From Aquipuribacter nitratireducens (GTDB lineage: Bacteria > Actinomycetota > Actinomycetes > Actinomycetales > JBBAYJ01), in contig NZ_JBBEOG010000006.1 of NCBI RefSeq assembly GCF_037860835.1, forward strand, positions 62,001 to 126,000: 64,000 bases of DNA. Reading direction: 5' to 3'. The translations under genes and the position numbers were made by a program. The notes under the pieces are model-generated. The model worked only from the letters and a program-made list of their open reading frames with translations, was not told where the DNA came from and did not search any database. Positions 1 through 8,337 of the stretch are shown here, one piece after another (positions within the stretch are counted from its first letter, which is position 1; each line of letters starts with the position of its first letter).

Positions 1-382
1 CCAGGTCGACGTCGTGCTTCCACCGCTCGAGCGCGTCCGCGCCGACCTCGGCGAGGCTGAGCATCACCTGGAGGCGCGTGTCGCCCTCCTGCAGCGTCGC
101 GAAGGCGAGCTTGCCCGTGCCGCGCAGGAACATCACCCGGCCGGCGACCGACACCACGTCGTCGCTCTCCTCGCCCGCCGCGAGCGCGGCCCAGGCGGGG
201 TCGGCGGCGACCTCCGCGAGGGAGTGGGTGCGGGGCACCTCGACGGGGTAGGCCTCACCGCCCGCGTCGAGGATCCGCTGCCGCTTCGCGCGGCGGACCG
301 CCACCTGCTCCTCGACGGCCTCGCGGGACTCCGTGGTGTCCTCGCCCGGCGGGGCGGCCACGGCTGTGGTGGGGTCGCTCAC
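1..382 (-). CDS. lysS: Lysyl-tRNA synthetase, N-terminal part (cut by window edge)
   Basis: Class II lysyl-tRNA synthetase, which charges tRNA-Lys in the cytoplasm. Only the first 127 residues are inside the window. They show the usual N-terminal helix with the RRAK..R.. segment, the GGEAYP motif near residue 45, and the start of the OB-fold anticodon domain (VSVAGRVMFLRGTGKLAF region, then QVML). The GTG start at 382 gives the expected family N-terminus. A TATCCT hexamer on the minus strand at 390-395 would place transcription initiation at or next to the GTG, so the message may be leaderless. The gene lies on the same strand as nadC-nadB-panC but is separated from them by two opposite-strand genes. 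Confidence 0.9.
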   Translation of the reverse strand, partial: MSDPTTAVAAPPGEDTTESREAVEEQVAVRRAKRQRILDAGGEAYPVEVPRTHSLAEVAADPAWAALAAGEESDDVVSVAGRVMFLRGTGKLAFATLQEGDTRLQVMLSLAEVGADALERWKHDVDL

Positions 383-389
383 ACGTCCC

Positions 390-395
390 AGGATA
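390..395 (-). promoter_or_regulatory. Possible -10 element for lysS
   Basis: The minus strand reads TATCCT here. The expected initiation site about 7 bases downstream falls on the base before the lysS GTG, which would give a leaderless transcript. I see no clear -35 element. This is an inference from position and sequence only. Confidence 0.3.
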
Positions 396-401
396 AGGAC
401 C

Positions 402-428
402 GGCGGGCGGGCGCCCGGCCCGCCCGCC
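402..428. other. GC-rich stem-loop between lysS and the methyltransferase gene
   Basis: GGCGGGCGGGC at 402-412 is the reverse complement of GCCCGCCCGCC at 418-428, with a 5-base loop. It sits in the 97-base divergent region, so it cannot be a terminator for either neighbour. It may be an operator or a leader structure of the methyltransferase gene. Confidence 0.45.
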
Positions 429-479
429 CGGCAGGATGCCGGCCACCGGGCGCGTGGCCCGGGTGGTGAGGAGGACCTC

Positions 480-1256
480 GTGACGCAGGACCCCGACGGC
501 GCCGCGCGCTGGCACGGCTCCCGTGACCAGGCGCTGTCGTTCGGCGCGGTCGCCGAGGGCTACGAGCGGGTCCGGCCCGGCTACCCGGCGGAGGTCGCCC
601 GCTGGGCGTTCGGCGACCGGCCGCGCCGGGTGGTGGACGTCGGCGCGGGGACGGGGAAGTGGACCCGCGTGGTCCGCGACCTCGGGCACGACGTCGTCGC
701 GGTCGAGCCGGACCCGGGCATGCGGGCGCGGCTGGCCGGGGTCCTCCCTGACGTCGAGGTGCTGGCCGGGGCGGGCGAGGCGCTGCCGCTGCCGGACGGC
801 TCCGTCGACGCCGTCACGTTCGCGCAGTCGTGGCACTGGGTGGACCCCGACGCCGGGACGGCGGAGGTGGCGAGGGTCCTGCGTCCCGACGGCCGCCTCG
901 TGCTCGTGTGGAACCGCCGCGACCCCGAGGCGCCCTTCACGCGTGCGGTGGCGACGACGGTCGCCGACGTCGAGCCGGGCCTCCTCGAGCGCTCGACCGC
1001 GGACAGCAGCGCGCTGGCGGAGGTGCCCCGGCTGCCCGGGCCGCTCGTGCACGATGGGACCCTCGAGGTCCGCAACGACGTCCCGCTGTCGCTCGACGAC
1101 GCCGTCGCCCTCGCGGCCACGTGGTCGTACGTCGCGCTGTCCGCCGCGCGGGACGAGCTGCTCGACGGTCTGCGGGGCCGGCTCGAGGGCCTCGCGGACG
1201 GCGGCCGGGTGGTCCTGGCCCAGCGGGCGTTCGCGTACCGCTTCCGCCTCGTCTGA
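480..1256 (+). CDS. Class I SAM-dependent methyltransferase
   Basis: A 258-residue class I (Rossmann-like) methyltransferase of the Methyltransf_11/UbiE-like type; the substrate cannot be told from sequence. Motif I is VDVGAGTGKW near residues 53-62. It is followed by the acidic VEPDP loop (motif II) and the conserved QSWHWVDP segment near residue 120, typical of actinobacterial and fungal family members. The GTG at 480 is chosen because GTGAGGAGG ends 6 bases upstream; an earlier in-frame start would place non-conserved Pro/Arg-rich residues ahead of the domain. The gene is divergent from lysS and stands where coaX is often found in related genomes. Confidence 0.85.
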   Translation: MTQDPDGAARWHGSRDQALSFGAVAEGYERVRPGYPAEVARWAFGDRPRRVVDVGAGTGKWTRVVRDLGHDVVAVEPDPGMRARLAGVLPDVEVLAGAGEALPLPDGSVDAVTFAQSWHWVDPDAGTAEVARVLRPDGRLVLVWNRRDPEAPFTRAVATTVADVEPGLLERSTADSSALAEVPRLPGPLVHDGTLEVRNDVPLSLDDAVALAATWSYVALSAARDELLDGLRGRLEGLADGGRVVLAQRAFAYRFRLV

Positions 1257-1340
1257 TCGGGCTGCCGCGCCCGTCCGACACGTGGCGAGGGGCCTGGCGG
1301 GCAGACCCTCAGCGTGCGAACCTGAGTGAGGCAGGTCACG

Positions 1341-1706
1341 ATGGCCGCGCACGAGGACGACCGGCGACCCGAGGGAGCGGACGTGCAGGTACCCGGGATC
1401 CCGGAGCCCCGCGACCGCGCGGGCGACGTGGCCGTCCAGCGGGTCGGCACGCAGGTCGTCGTTCGCCTGTACGGCCACCTCGACGACCGGGCCGCGGAGC
1501 GCCTCGCGGACGCGACGGCCGAGGTCGAGAGCATGGTGCTGAGCCGCGTGGTCGTCGACCTCGACGAGGTCGACTCCATCGAGGGCGCGGGGCTGGACTT
1601 CCTCGTCGGTCTGCACCGCCGCTGGAAGGTGCGCCTGCTCAACACGCCCAACCAGCTCCGGGGGCGCATCCCCCGGCTGGCAGCGGTCCGCACCGCCGAG
1701 GGCTGA
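1341..1706 (+). CDS. STAS-domain (anti-anti-sigma-like) protein
   Basis: A 121-residue protein with a STAS-type fold. After about 30 variable residues come VAVQRVGTQVVVRLYGHLDD, a long helix, VVVDLDEVDSIEGAGLDFLVGLHRRW and a final helix with LLNTP. The pattern of strand, DL..V..I.G.GL.FL and helix is that of anti-anti-sigma factors. The usual phosphorylatable Ser after the D.. strand is at S73 or replaced, so switch function is uncertain. The ATG at 1341 follows GAGGCAGG closely; a GTG at 1326 is also in frame. No anti-sigma kinase gene is adjacent. Confidence 0.6.
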   Translation: MAAHEDDRRPEGADVQVPGIPEPRDRAGDVAVQRVGTQVVVRLYGHLDDRAAERLADATAEVESMVLSRVVVDLDEVDSIEGAGLDFLVGLHRRWKVRLLNTPNQLRGRIPRLAAVRTAEG

Positions 1707-1732
1707 GCGCCCGGCGGGTCGGCGCTGCCGGC

Positions 1733-2638
1733 TCAGCCCACCCAGTCGAGGCCGAGGTCGAGCTGCGGCGAGGAGTGGGTGAGGGCGCCGACGGACACGT
1801 GGTCCACGCCCGTCGCCGCGACGTCGCGCACCCGGTCGAGGCTGAGCCCGCCCGTCGCCTCGACCTCGACGCGCCCGTCGGGACCGTCGAGGTCCCGTAC
1901 GAGGTCGCGCACCGCCCGGACCGTGGCGGCGAGGGCGTCGAGGTCCATGTTGTCGCACATGAGGTAGCGGCCACCGGCGCGCACGACGGCGAGCGCGTCC
2001 GCCGTCGACTCGACCTCGACCTCGACCGCGGCGTCCGGCCACCGGCTGCGCACCGCCCGGTAGGCGGCGACGACGGACCCGGCGGCCGACGCGTGGTTGT
2101 CCTTCACCATCGCCGTGTCGAAGAGACCCACGCGCTTGTTCACCCCGCCACCGCAGCGCACGGCGTACTTCTCCCACGCCCGCAGCCCCGGCGTGGTCTT
2201 GCGGGTGTCGAGGACCTGCACCCCGGTCCCGGCGAGGACCTGGACCCAGCGGTGGGTGTGCGTCGCGATGCCGGACGCTCGGCCGGCGAGGTTGAGCCCG
2301 GACCGCTCGGCCACGAGGAGCGCACGGGTGGGGCCGGTGAGCCGCGCGACGACGTCACCGGGGCGCACGGGCGCGCCGTCGTCGGCGAGCAGCTCGACGA
2401 CGGGCGGGTCCTGCGCCGTCCGGCGTGCGGCGTCCGTCAGCAGCGGACCCCACACGACCTGCCCGGCGAGGACGCCGGCGGCGCGGGCGCGGACCTCGAC
2501 GACCGCGCGGTCGGCCTCCGCCACGGTCGCGACCGTCGTGAGGTCGGTACCGGGGTCGCCGCCCAGGTCCTCGTCGAGCGCGACGCGGACGAGCCGCCGC
2601 AGCGTCTCCGGCGCGATCGCGCCGGCGGTCACGCTCAC
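1733..2638 (-). CDS. nadC: Nicotinate-nucleotide pyrophosphorylase (carboxylating)
   Basis: Quinolinate phosphoribosyltransferase, 301 residues. It converts quinolinate and PRPP to nicotinate mononucleotide, CO2 and pyrophosphate in de novo NAD synthesis. Visible family motifs are GDPGTDLTT at the N-terminus, LNLAGRASGIAT, VLDTRKTTPGLR near residue 143 (substrate-binding Arg and Lys), KYAVRCGGGVNKR, and the C-terminal VEVEATGGLSLD and GVDHVSVGALTHS. The GTG start overlaps the nadB stop by four bases (GTGA), so the two are probably translationally coupled. A separate quinolinate synthase gene (nadA) is not in the window. Confidence 0.96.
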   Translation of the reverse strand: MSVTAGAIAPETLRRLVRVALDEDLGGDPGTDLTTVATVAEADRAVVEVRARAAGVLAGQVVWGPLLTDAARRTAQDPPVVELLADDGAPVRPGDVVARLTGPTRALLVAERSGLNLAGRASGIATHTHRWVQVLAGTGVQVLDTRKTTPGLRAWEKYAVRCGGGVNKRVGLFDTAMVKDNHASAAGSVVAAYRAVRSRWPDAAVEVEVESTADALAVVRAGGRYLMCDNMDLDALAATVRAVRDLVRDLDGPDGRVEVEATGGLSLDRVRDVAATGVDHVSVGALTHSSPQLDLGLDWVG

Positions 2639-4332
2639 CGGCCGGCCGCCGCGTGCCCGACGCCGGCGAGGGGCGCCTCGACGGTGACGTCGACGGTCCC
2701 GTCGGCGCCGGAGCGAACCGCGACGTGCCGCCGCCACGCGGTCTCCTCGTGGGGGAAGTCGCGACGCACGTGCCCGCCGCGCGACTCCTCGCGCACCTGC
2801 GCGGCGGCGGTGAGCGCGACGGCCACCGCGTGGAGGTTCGCCGCCTCCCACTCGGGGCGGTCGGTGCGGGCGCTGACGCCCGCGTGGTCGTGCGCGTCGA
2901 TGACGACGTCGCCCAGGGCCCGGGCCGCGGCGGCGAGCCCGTTCGCGTCGCGGAGCACGCCGGGACCGTTCGAGGCCGCGCGCTGGACCCGGGAGCGTGC
3001 GGTGGCCGGGACGAGGCCGACCGGGCCCGGCCGCACCACGGGCGGGCCGGGGGCGAGCTCGTCGGCGGCGAGGCGGCCCGCGATGTCGTCGGCGAGCCGC
3101 GCGGCGAACACGAGGCCCTCGAGCAGCGAGTTGCTCGCGAGCCGGTTGGCGCCGTGGACGCCGGTGCACGCGGTCTCCCCGACCGCGTAGAGGCCGGGGA
3201 CGCTCGTGCGGCCGTCGAGGTCGGTCCGCACCCCGCCCGAGTGGTAGTGCTGGGCCGGCGCGACCGGGACGGGGTCCGCGGCGAGGTCGAAGCCGTGCTC
3301 GGCGAGGCGCCGCACGATCGAGGGGAAGCGCCGGGCCAGGTAGTCGGCGCCGAGGTGGCGGGCGTCGAGCAGCACGTGGTCGGCACCGGTGGCGCGCATC
3401 CGGTCGACGATGCCGCGGGCGACGACGTCCCGGGGGGCGAGGTCGCCGCGGGGATCGAGGTCGGGCATGAACCGGTGGCCCTTCTCGTCGAGCAGCACCG
3501 CCCCCTCCCCGCGCACCGCCTCGGAGATGAGGGGCTGCTGCCCACGGGCCCCGCCGCCGAGCCACAGGACGGTCGGGTGGAACTGGACGAACTCGAGGTC
3601 GGCGAGGACGGCCCCGGCGCGCAGCGCCGCCGCCACCCCGTCGCCGGTGGCCTCCGGCGGGTTGGTCGTCGACCGGTACACCTGGCCGATGCCGCCGCTG
3701 GCGAGGACGACGGCCCTCGCACGCAGCCGCCGGGTGCCGTCCGTCCCGGCGACGAGCACACCGGTGGCGGCGCCGGTCGCGTCGGTGAGGACGTCGACGG
3801 CGAACGTGTGCTCGAGCAGGCGCACGCGCTCGTCCCCGACCACGCCCTCGAGGGCGGCGACGAGCGCGCGGGAGATCTCCTCCCCGGTGGCGTCGCCGCC
3901 GGCGTGGGCGATCCGGTCCGCGCCGTGCCCGCCCTCGCGCGTCAGGGCGATCTCGCCGGCGGGGTCGAGGTCGAAGCGCGCCCCGAGGCGCACGAGGCCG
4001 CGCACGCGGCGCGGCCCGTCGTCGACGAGCACGCGCACCGCAGCGGGGTCGCAGAGCCCGCCGCCGGCCCCGACCGTGTCGGCGTAGTGGGCGTCGGGGG
4101 AGTCGGTCTCCGCGAGCGCCGCGGCGATCCCGCCCTGCGCCCAGCGCGTCGACCCGCTCGCGGCGACGGTCTTCGTCACGAGCGTGACCCCGAGCCCGCG
4201 CGCCGACAGGCGCAGCGCCGCGGTGAGCCCGGCGATGCCGGACCCGACGACCACGACGTCGTCGACGTCACGCTCCCGCGGCGGGCCGGGTGCGGGGGCG
4301 GGGGCCGCGAGCCGCGTCGGGACCCGCGTCAC
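2635..4332 (-). CDS. nadB: L-aspartate oxidase
   Basis: FAD enzyme of 565 residues that oxidises L-aspartate to iminoaspartate, the first step of de novo NAD synthesis. The dinucleotide-binding motif GSGIAG is at residues 30-35. It is followed by [24 protein letters not shown], the active-site FVQFHPT segment, [11 protein letters not shown] and [15 protein letters not shown]. The C-terminal helical domain with [14 protein letters not shown] is complete. The GTG start overlaps the panC stop by four bases, and the gene's own stop overlaps the nadC start, giving a tightly coupled panC-nadB-nadC run. Confidence 0.97.
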   Translation of the reverse strand: MTRVPTRLAAPAPAPGPPRERDVDDVVVVGSGIAGLTAALRLSARGLGVTLVTKTVAASGSTRWAQGGIAAALAETDSPDAHYADTVGAGGGLCDPAAVRVLVDDGPRRVRGLVRLGARFDLDPAGEIALTREGGHGADRIAHAGGDATGEEISRALVAALEGVVGDERVRLLEHTFAVDVLTDATGAATGVLVAGTDGTRRLRARAVVLASGGIGQVYRSTTNPPEATGDGVAAALRAGAVLADLEFVQFHPTVLWLGGGARGQQPLISEAVRGEGAVLLDEKGHRFMPDLDPRGDLAPRDVVARGIVDRMRATGADHVLLDARHLGADYLARRFPSIVRRLAEHGFDLAADPVPVAPAQHYHSGGVRTDLDGRTSVPGLYAVGETACTGVHGANRLASNSLLEGLVFAARLADDIAGRLAADELAPGPPVVRPGPVGLVPATARSRVQRAASNGPGVLRDANGLAAAARALGDVVIDAHDHAGVSARTDRPEWEAANLHAVAVALTAAAQVREESRGGHVRRDFPHEETAWRRHVAVRSGADGTVDVTVEAPLAGVGHAAAGR

Positions 4333-5195
4333 GCGCCGCTCACACCCGGCGGTGCGACGACGACGTCGACGTTGTCGATGAGCCGGGTGGCCCCGACCCG
4401 GGCGGCGAGGAGCAGGACGGCGGGACCTGCGTAGTCGGCGTCGACCGGGGCGAGGTCGCCGGGGTCGACGAGGGCGACGTAGTCCGCCTCCACGCCGCCG
4501 GCGTCGGCGAGCACCTCCCGGGCGACCCCGAGGACCTGGTGCGCGCCGGCGCCCGCGGCCGCGGCCTGGTCGGCGGCGCGACCGGCGGCGGGCACCGCAC
4601 GGGCCCGGCGGCGCTCCGCCTCCGACAGGTAGGCGTTGCGGCTCGACAGCGCGAGCCCGTCCGGCTCCCGCACCGTCGGGACGCCCTCGACGCGGACGTC
4701 GATCGCCAGGTCCCCGACGAGGCGGCGGACGAGGGCGAGCTGCTGCCGGTCCTTGCGGCCGAAGACCGCGACGTGAGGGCGGACGAGGTGGAGCAGGACG
4801 GTGACGACGGTGAGGACGCCGTCGAAGTGACCGGGCCGCGACTGCCCTTCCAGGCGCTGCCCGAGGGGGCCCGCGGCGACGCGGACGCTCGGCTGCCCGT
4901 GCGGGTACACCGCGTGGGCGTCCGGGGCGAACACGACGTCGACCCGCTCCCGCTCGCACACCGCGAGGTCGGCGTCGAGGGTGCGGGGGTAGGCGTCGAG
5001 GTCCTCCCCCGCGCCGAACTGGAGCGGGTTGACGAAGACGGTGACGACGACGTGGTCCGCGAGCTCGCGCGCGCGTCGGACGAGCGCGACGTGCCCGTCG
5101 TGGAGGGCGCCCATCGTCATGACGACGGCGACCGTGCCCGGGAGACCGTCGCGGACGGCGGCGAGACCGGCGCGGTCCCGGACGACGTGTGTCAC
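4329..5195 (-). CDS. panC: Pantoate--beta-alanine ligase
   Basis: Pantothenate synthetase, 288 residues. It joins pantoate and beta-alanine using ATP. The nucleotidyltransferase signature TMGALHDGH is at residues 27-35. The pantoate-binding FVNPLQFG, the [10 protein letters not shown] loop, GRKDRQQL and the KMSKS-like LSSRNAYLS are all present. The start is GTG. It lies 9 bases after the DUF2520 gene stop, consistent with one operon. The stretch near residues 190-215 (Ala/Arg-rich) is low in conservation but in frame. Confidence 0.96.
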   Translation of the reverse strand: MTHVVRDRAGLAAVRDGLPGTVAVVMTMGALHDGHVALVRRARELADHVVVTVFVNPLQFGAGEDLDAYPRTLDADLAVCERERVDVVFAPDAHAVYPHGQPSVRVAAGPLGQRLEGQSRPGHFDGVLTVVTVLLHLVRPHVAVFGRKDRQQLALVRRLVGDLAIDVRVEGVPTVREPDGLALSSRNAYLSEAERRRARAVPAAGRAADQAAAAGAGAHQVLGVAREVLADAGGVEADYVALVDPGDLAPVDADYAGPAVLLLAARVGATRLIDNVDVVVAPPGVSGA

Positions 5196-5204
5196 GCCTG
5201 CACG

Positions 5205-6161
5205 CTACCCACGCCCGCGCGGGTCGGCGTCCGCGGACCCGGGCGGGCGCTCGTCGAGGGCGCCCAGCAGCGCGTCCGCCGCGGCCGGGGCCAGGCGGCG
5301 CTGGGCGAGCGCGCGCAGCACCGTGGCCCGGGACAGCGCCCGGTAGGCGGGGAGGACGGCCTCGCCGTCGGGGCGGCGGGCGTCGACGGCCGCGAGGGCG
5401 GCGACGTGCTCGGCCAGCGTGCCCGCGTCGCCGCGGGCGACCGGCCCGGTGAGCGCGAGGTCCCCGGCGCGGAGCGCCTCGTCGAGCGCCGCCCGGGCGA
5501 GCGGTCCGAGTAGGGCGGCGGGAGCCTCGACCCCCGCCTCGGCGAGCACCTGCCGGGCCTGCGCGAGGACCGTGACGAGGTGGTTGGCGGCGTGGGCCAG
5601 GCCCGCGTGGTACGCCGCGCGGGCCGCCTCCGGCACCACCACCGGCTCGGCGCCCATCTCGATGACGAGGGCCTGCGCGACCGGGAGCACGACCGGTGGT
5701 GCCGTCACCGCCATGCTCGAGCCGACCAGGCGTGCGAGGTCGACGCTCGTGCCCGTGAAGGTCATCGCGGGGTGCACGGCGAGGCCGATGGCCCCGGCGG
5801 CCGCGGCGGGGGCGAGCACGCCGGTGCCGAAGCGGCCCGCGGTGTGGACGACCAGCTGCCCGGCCTGCCACGCGCCGGTGGCGGCCAGCCCGGCGACGAG
5901 GTCCGGCAGGGCGTCGTCCGGTACCGCGAGGAGGACGAGCTCGGCGCGTCGCACGACCTCGGGGACGTCGAGCCGGGGGACGCCCGGCAGCAGCTGCTCG
6001 ATGCGCTCGCGGCTGTCCTCGCTCACGCCGGAGGCGCCGACGACCGCGTGCCCGGCGGCGCGGAGGGCGGAGCCGAGGACGGCGCCCACGCGGCCGGCGC
6101 CGACGACGCCGACACCGAGCCGGCCGTCGCGGGCGGGCGGCGGGGCCGGGTGCGCGGTCAC
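5205..6161 (-). CDS. Rossmann-like and DUF2520 domain protein
   Basis: A 318-residue protein with an N-terminal NAD(P)-binding Rossmann fold (GVVGAGRVG, GxGxxG at residues 21-26) and a C-terminal helical DUF2520 domain (AAYHAGLAHAANHLVTVL, then LTGPVARGD). This pair resembles ProC and ketopantoate reductase folds and commonly sits just upstream of panC in actinobacteria. A role in pantoate or pantothenate supply is therefore plausible but unproven. The GTG at 6161 begins a short Pro-rich leader before the fold. It is the first gene of the minus-strand DUF2520-panC-nadB-nadC run. Confidence 0.85.
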   Translation of the reverse strand: MTAHPAPPPARDGRLGVGVVGAGRVGAVLGSALRAAGHAVVGASGVSEDSRERIEQLLPGVPRLDVPEVVRRAELVLLAVPDDALPDLVAGLAATGAWQAGQLVVHTAGRFGTGVLAPAAAAGAIGLAVHPAMTFTGTSVDLARLVGSSMAVTAPPVVLPVAQALVIEMGAEPVVVPEAARAAYHAGLAHAANHLVTVLAQARQVLAEAGVEAPAALLGPLARAALDEALRAGDLALTGPVARGDAGTLAEHVAALAAVDARRPDGEAVLPAYRALSRATVLRALAQRRLAPAAADALLGALDERPPGSADADPRGRG

Positions 6162-6184
6162 GGCCCGCACGGTACGCGCCGACC

Positions 6185-6224
6185 CGGCTCGACTCGGCTC
6201 GGCCCGGCCAGGCCCGGCCCGGCC
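6185..6224. repeat. Degenerate pentanucleotide tandem array
   Basis: Eight consecutive 5-base units read CGGCT, CGACT, CGGCT, CGGCC, CGGCC, AGGCC, CGGCC, CGGCC. The array fills the 73-base gap between the divergent DUF2520 and lipoprotein genes and so lies in the promoter region of both. A change in copy number would shift promoter spacing. Confidence 0.75.
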
Positions 6225-6234
6225 CCGTGCGAGC

Positions 6235-6867
6235 ATGTCGCGCATGCGCCCGACCCCTGCCCGGGCGGTCCCGCCGCGTGCGGTGGCCGTCGTGTGCGCC
6301 GTGCTGCCCGTCCTGCTCGCCGGCTGCGGCGGCGACGTCGCGGCGGGTCCCGTCCCCGTCACCGTGACCGTCACGGCCGAGGCGCCGGACCCGGTCCCCA
6401 CCTCCGACGAGCCGGGCGACGATGCGTCCGCCGCGCCGTCGGTCGCGCCGTCGGTCGCGCCGTCGGTCGCGCCGTCCGTCGACCTCGCGGCCCTGCCGCG
6501 GCAGGACCGGGGCCACGACGTCGCGCTCGTCGAGGGGTCGTCGACGGTGGACGGCGGGACCGTGCTGTCCTTCGACCGGCTCACCGTCGTCGGTCTCGAC
6601 GACGCGCGGCTCGCCAGCGAGGGCACGCCGGTGACGGTCGACACGGGCGAGCAGTTCACCAACCAGACCGTGCGGCTGTACGAGGTGGGCGTGTCCCCCG
6701 ACGCGCGCTTCTACCTCACGACGTGCGCGCGCGACGACTCAGGTCCGGTCATCCGGTCCGCGCCGGTCGAGCTCGACACCTTCCTCGCCTCGCTCGACGA
6801 CAGCGCCGTCACCCTCGCGTACGCCGACGGGCTCGTCGTGCGGGGGGAGACCAACCCCCGCTGCTGA
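6235..6867 (+). CDS. Secreted lipoprotein of unknown function
   Basis: About 210 residues. A short basic N-terminus and hydrophobic stretch end in the lipobox LLAGC (Cys31 from the ATG at 6235), so it should be a membrane-anchored lipoprotein. A Pro/Thr/Val-rich linker contains four APSV repeats encoded by 12-base units. The C-terminal 130 residues form a mixed fold of unknown family (TGEQFTNQTVRLYEVGVSPDARFYLTT core; Cys at 165 and at the C-terminus could pair). A second ATG at 6244 is equally possible. The last 129 bases overlap, in antisense, the end of the PH-domain gene. Confidence 0.75.
   Translation: MSRMRPTPARAVPPRAVAVVCAVLPVLLAGCGGDVAAGPVPVTVTVTAEAPDPVPTSDEPGDDASAAPSVAPSVAPSVAPSVDLAALPRQDRGHDVALVEGSSTVDGGTVLSFDRLTVVGLDDARLASEGTPVTVDTGEQFTNQTVRLYEVGVSPDARFYLTTCARDDSGPVIRSAPVELDTFLASLDDSAVTLAYADGLVVRGETNPRC
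6433..6480 (+). repeat. 12-base tandem repeats in the lipoprotein gene
   Basis: Three exact copies of GCGCCGTCGGTC and a fourth with one change encode (Ala-Pro-Ser-Val)4 in the linker behind the lipobox. Gain or loss of units keeps the frame and changes linker length by four residues. Confidence 0.9.
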
Positions 6868-8337
6868 CGGCGTCGCCGCGCCCGCCCGGCGCATCCACCG
6901 CTCGGGCCCCGCGGCGGCCCTCGCCGCACGCGCCCTCGCCCCCTGCTCCCACAGCACCCGCTGCCCCTCGGCCTCCGACAGGTGCGGCACCGTCGGGCTG
7001 ACCGGGCCCGGCGTCGAGTGGAGGGCGAACGTCACGACGCCGAGCCGCCGCTGGAGCGGTCCCTGGGTGAGGCCGAGGCTCTGCGTGCGGGCGTGCGGCA
7101 CGGCGACGAGCTCGCGGTTGAGCAGACCCGATCGGGCGAGGAGCACGTCCTCGGTGACGGCGTAGCCGATGCGCCGCCACGCGAGCAGGTCGAGCCAGCG
7201 GGCCCGCCGCGGCACCGTCGTGTACCCGCCGTCGGGGCCGGACCCGTCGAGGCCGTGGCGGACGACCGACCAGTCCCCGGTGTCGAGGCCGGGCGTGACG
7301 AGCCCGAGGAGGGCCCGCACGTCGTCACGTCTACCGACCGGCAGGAGCACCGCGCTCGTGCTCTGCGACTGCGCGTCGGCGCCGTACCCGGCGATGTTGA
7401 CCTTCACGTGCCACCAGTCGAACGGCCGCCACAGCCACGACTGGCTCACCTTGACCGCCTGGACGCGGCCCGGCGGGACGGTCGCGGCGCGGGTCTCCGT
7501 GAGCCCCGAGCGCACGCGCAGGCCGTCCGGGGACACCGCCACGCGGAAGGCGAACGACTTCGCGAACTGGTTGGCGGACGTCACGACGAGCGCGATGAGG
7601 GCGCCGGGACCGGCCGCGAAGGGCGCGAGCACGGCGGACAGCGGGACGGCGGGCACGAGCGCCGCGACGAGGAGCCCGACGCCCGCCGCGATCGCGAGGA
7701 CGAGGAGGGCGATGGTCGTGCCGGTGAGGACGCTCCCGCCGACGAGCCGGCCGAGCGGGACCTGCAGGACGGGGGTCTCCGGCGCCTCGGGGGCGTCCTC
7801 GGTCTCGTAGTCGACGCCCGCGGCGGCGGCGAGCAGCGCGTTGCGCAGCCGCTGGGCCTCCGACTCCTTGAGGTACTGCAGCCGCACCTGCGAGTCGGCC
7901 CCACCGGCGACCTCGATGCGCACCTCGGCGAGCCCGACGAGGCGGCCGACGAGCGGCTGGACGACGTCGACGGCCTGCAGCCGGTCGAGGCGCGCCTGCC
8001 GCTGGTTGCGGTTGAGGACACCGGTGTGCAGGTGGACCGCCTCGGCGTCGATCCGGTAACGGGCGACCGCCCAGCCCACGACGTTGCCGAGGACGACGAG
8101 CACCGCCACGGCGAACACGGCGCCCACCTGCACGCCGAGGTTCCCGAGGAACTCCAGCTCCGGCCCGGGCATCGGCCCACCGACGACCCCCTCGAGCACG
8201 ATCGCGAGCCCGATGAGGAGGGCCGCCCAGCCCTTGACCAGGGGGGTGACGGGGTGGAGCCGGCGCCAGTCGGTGGCGCCGAGCTGCCGGCTCGCCGCCG
8301 CCAGCTCCGGCGAGCCGTGGTCGGCCGGCTCGCTCAC
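6739..8337 (-). CDS. PH-domain membrane protein, YdbT-like
   Basis: A 532-residue bacterial PH-domain (bPH2/YdbT) protein. Two N-terminal transmembrane segments (from ~residue 30) lead into a first bPH2 domain (RYRIDAEAVHLHTGVLNRNQRQARLDRLQAVDV). A second pair of membrane segments follows, then two more PH-like units (VSPDGLRVRSGLTETRAATVPPGRVQAVKV and YAVTEDVLLARSGLLNRELVAVPHARTQS). The GTG start overlaps the stop of the smaller PH gene by four bases; such pairs are common. The last ~45 residues are Arg/Glu/Asp-rich, look non-conserved and run antisense into the lipoprotein gene. Function is unknown; related pairs affect antimicrobial-peptide tolerance or envelope stress. Confidence 0.85.
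   Translation of the reverse strand: MSEPADHGSPELAAASRQLGATDWRRLHPVTPLVKGWAALLIGLAIVLEGVVGGPMPGPELEFLGNLGVQVGAVFAVAVLVVLGNVVGWAVARYRIDAEAVHLHTGVLNRNQRQARLDRLQAVDVVQPLVGRLVGLAEVRIEVAGGADSQVRLQYLKESEAQRLRNALLAAAAGVDYETEDAPEAPETPVLQVPLGRLVGGSVLTGTTIALLVLAIAAGVGLLVAALVPAVPLSAVLAPFAAGPGALIALVVTSANQFAKSFAFRVAVSPDGLRVRSGLTETRAATVPPGRVQAVKVSQSWLWRPFDWWHVKVNIAGYGADAQSQSTSAVLLPVGRRDDVRALLGLVTPGLDTGDWSVVRHGLDGSGPDGGYTTVPRRARWLDLLAWRRIGYAVTEDVLLARSGLLNRELVAVPHARTQSLGLTQGPLQRRLGVVTFALHSTPGPVSPTVPHLSEAEGQRVLWEQGARARAARAAAGPERWMRRAGAATPSAAGVGLPPHDEPVGVREGDGAVVERGEEGVELDRRGPDDRT

Noticed and set aside
2635-6516. A single 1293-codon minus-strand frame covering nadB and upstream sequence
   Set aside because: Only the C-terminal part (from the GTG at 4332) is nadB. 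The upstream part is out of frame with panC and the DUF2520 gene and is Arg/Pro/Gly noise.
6235-6867. The APSV repeats as the start of a collagen-like or cell-wall anchor protein
   Set aside because: There are only four units and they form a short linker behind a lipobox; no cell-wall sorting signal follows.
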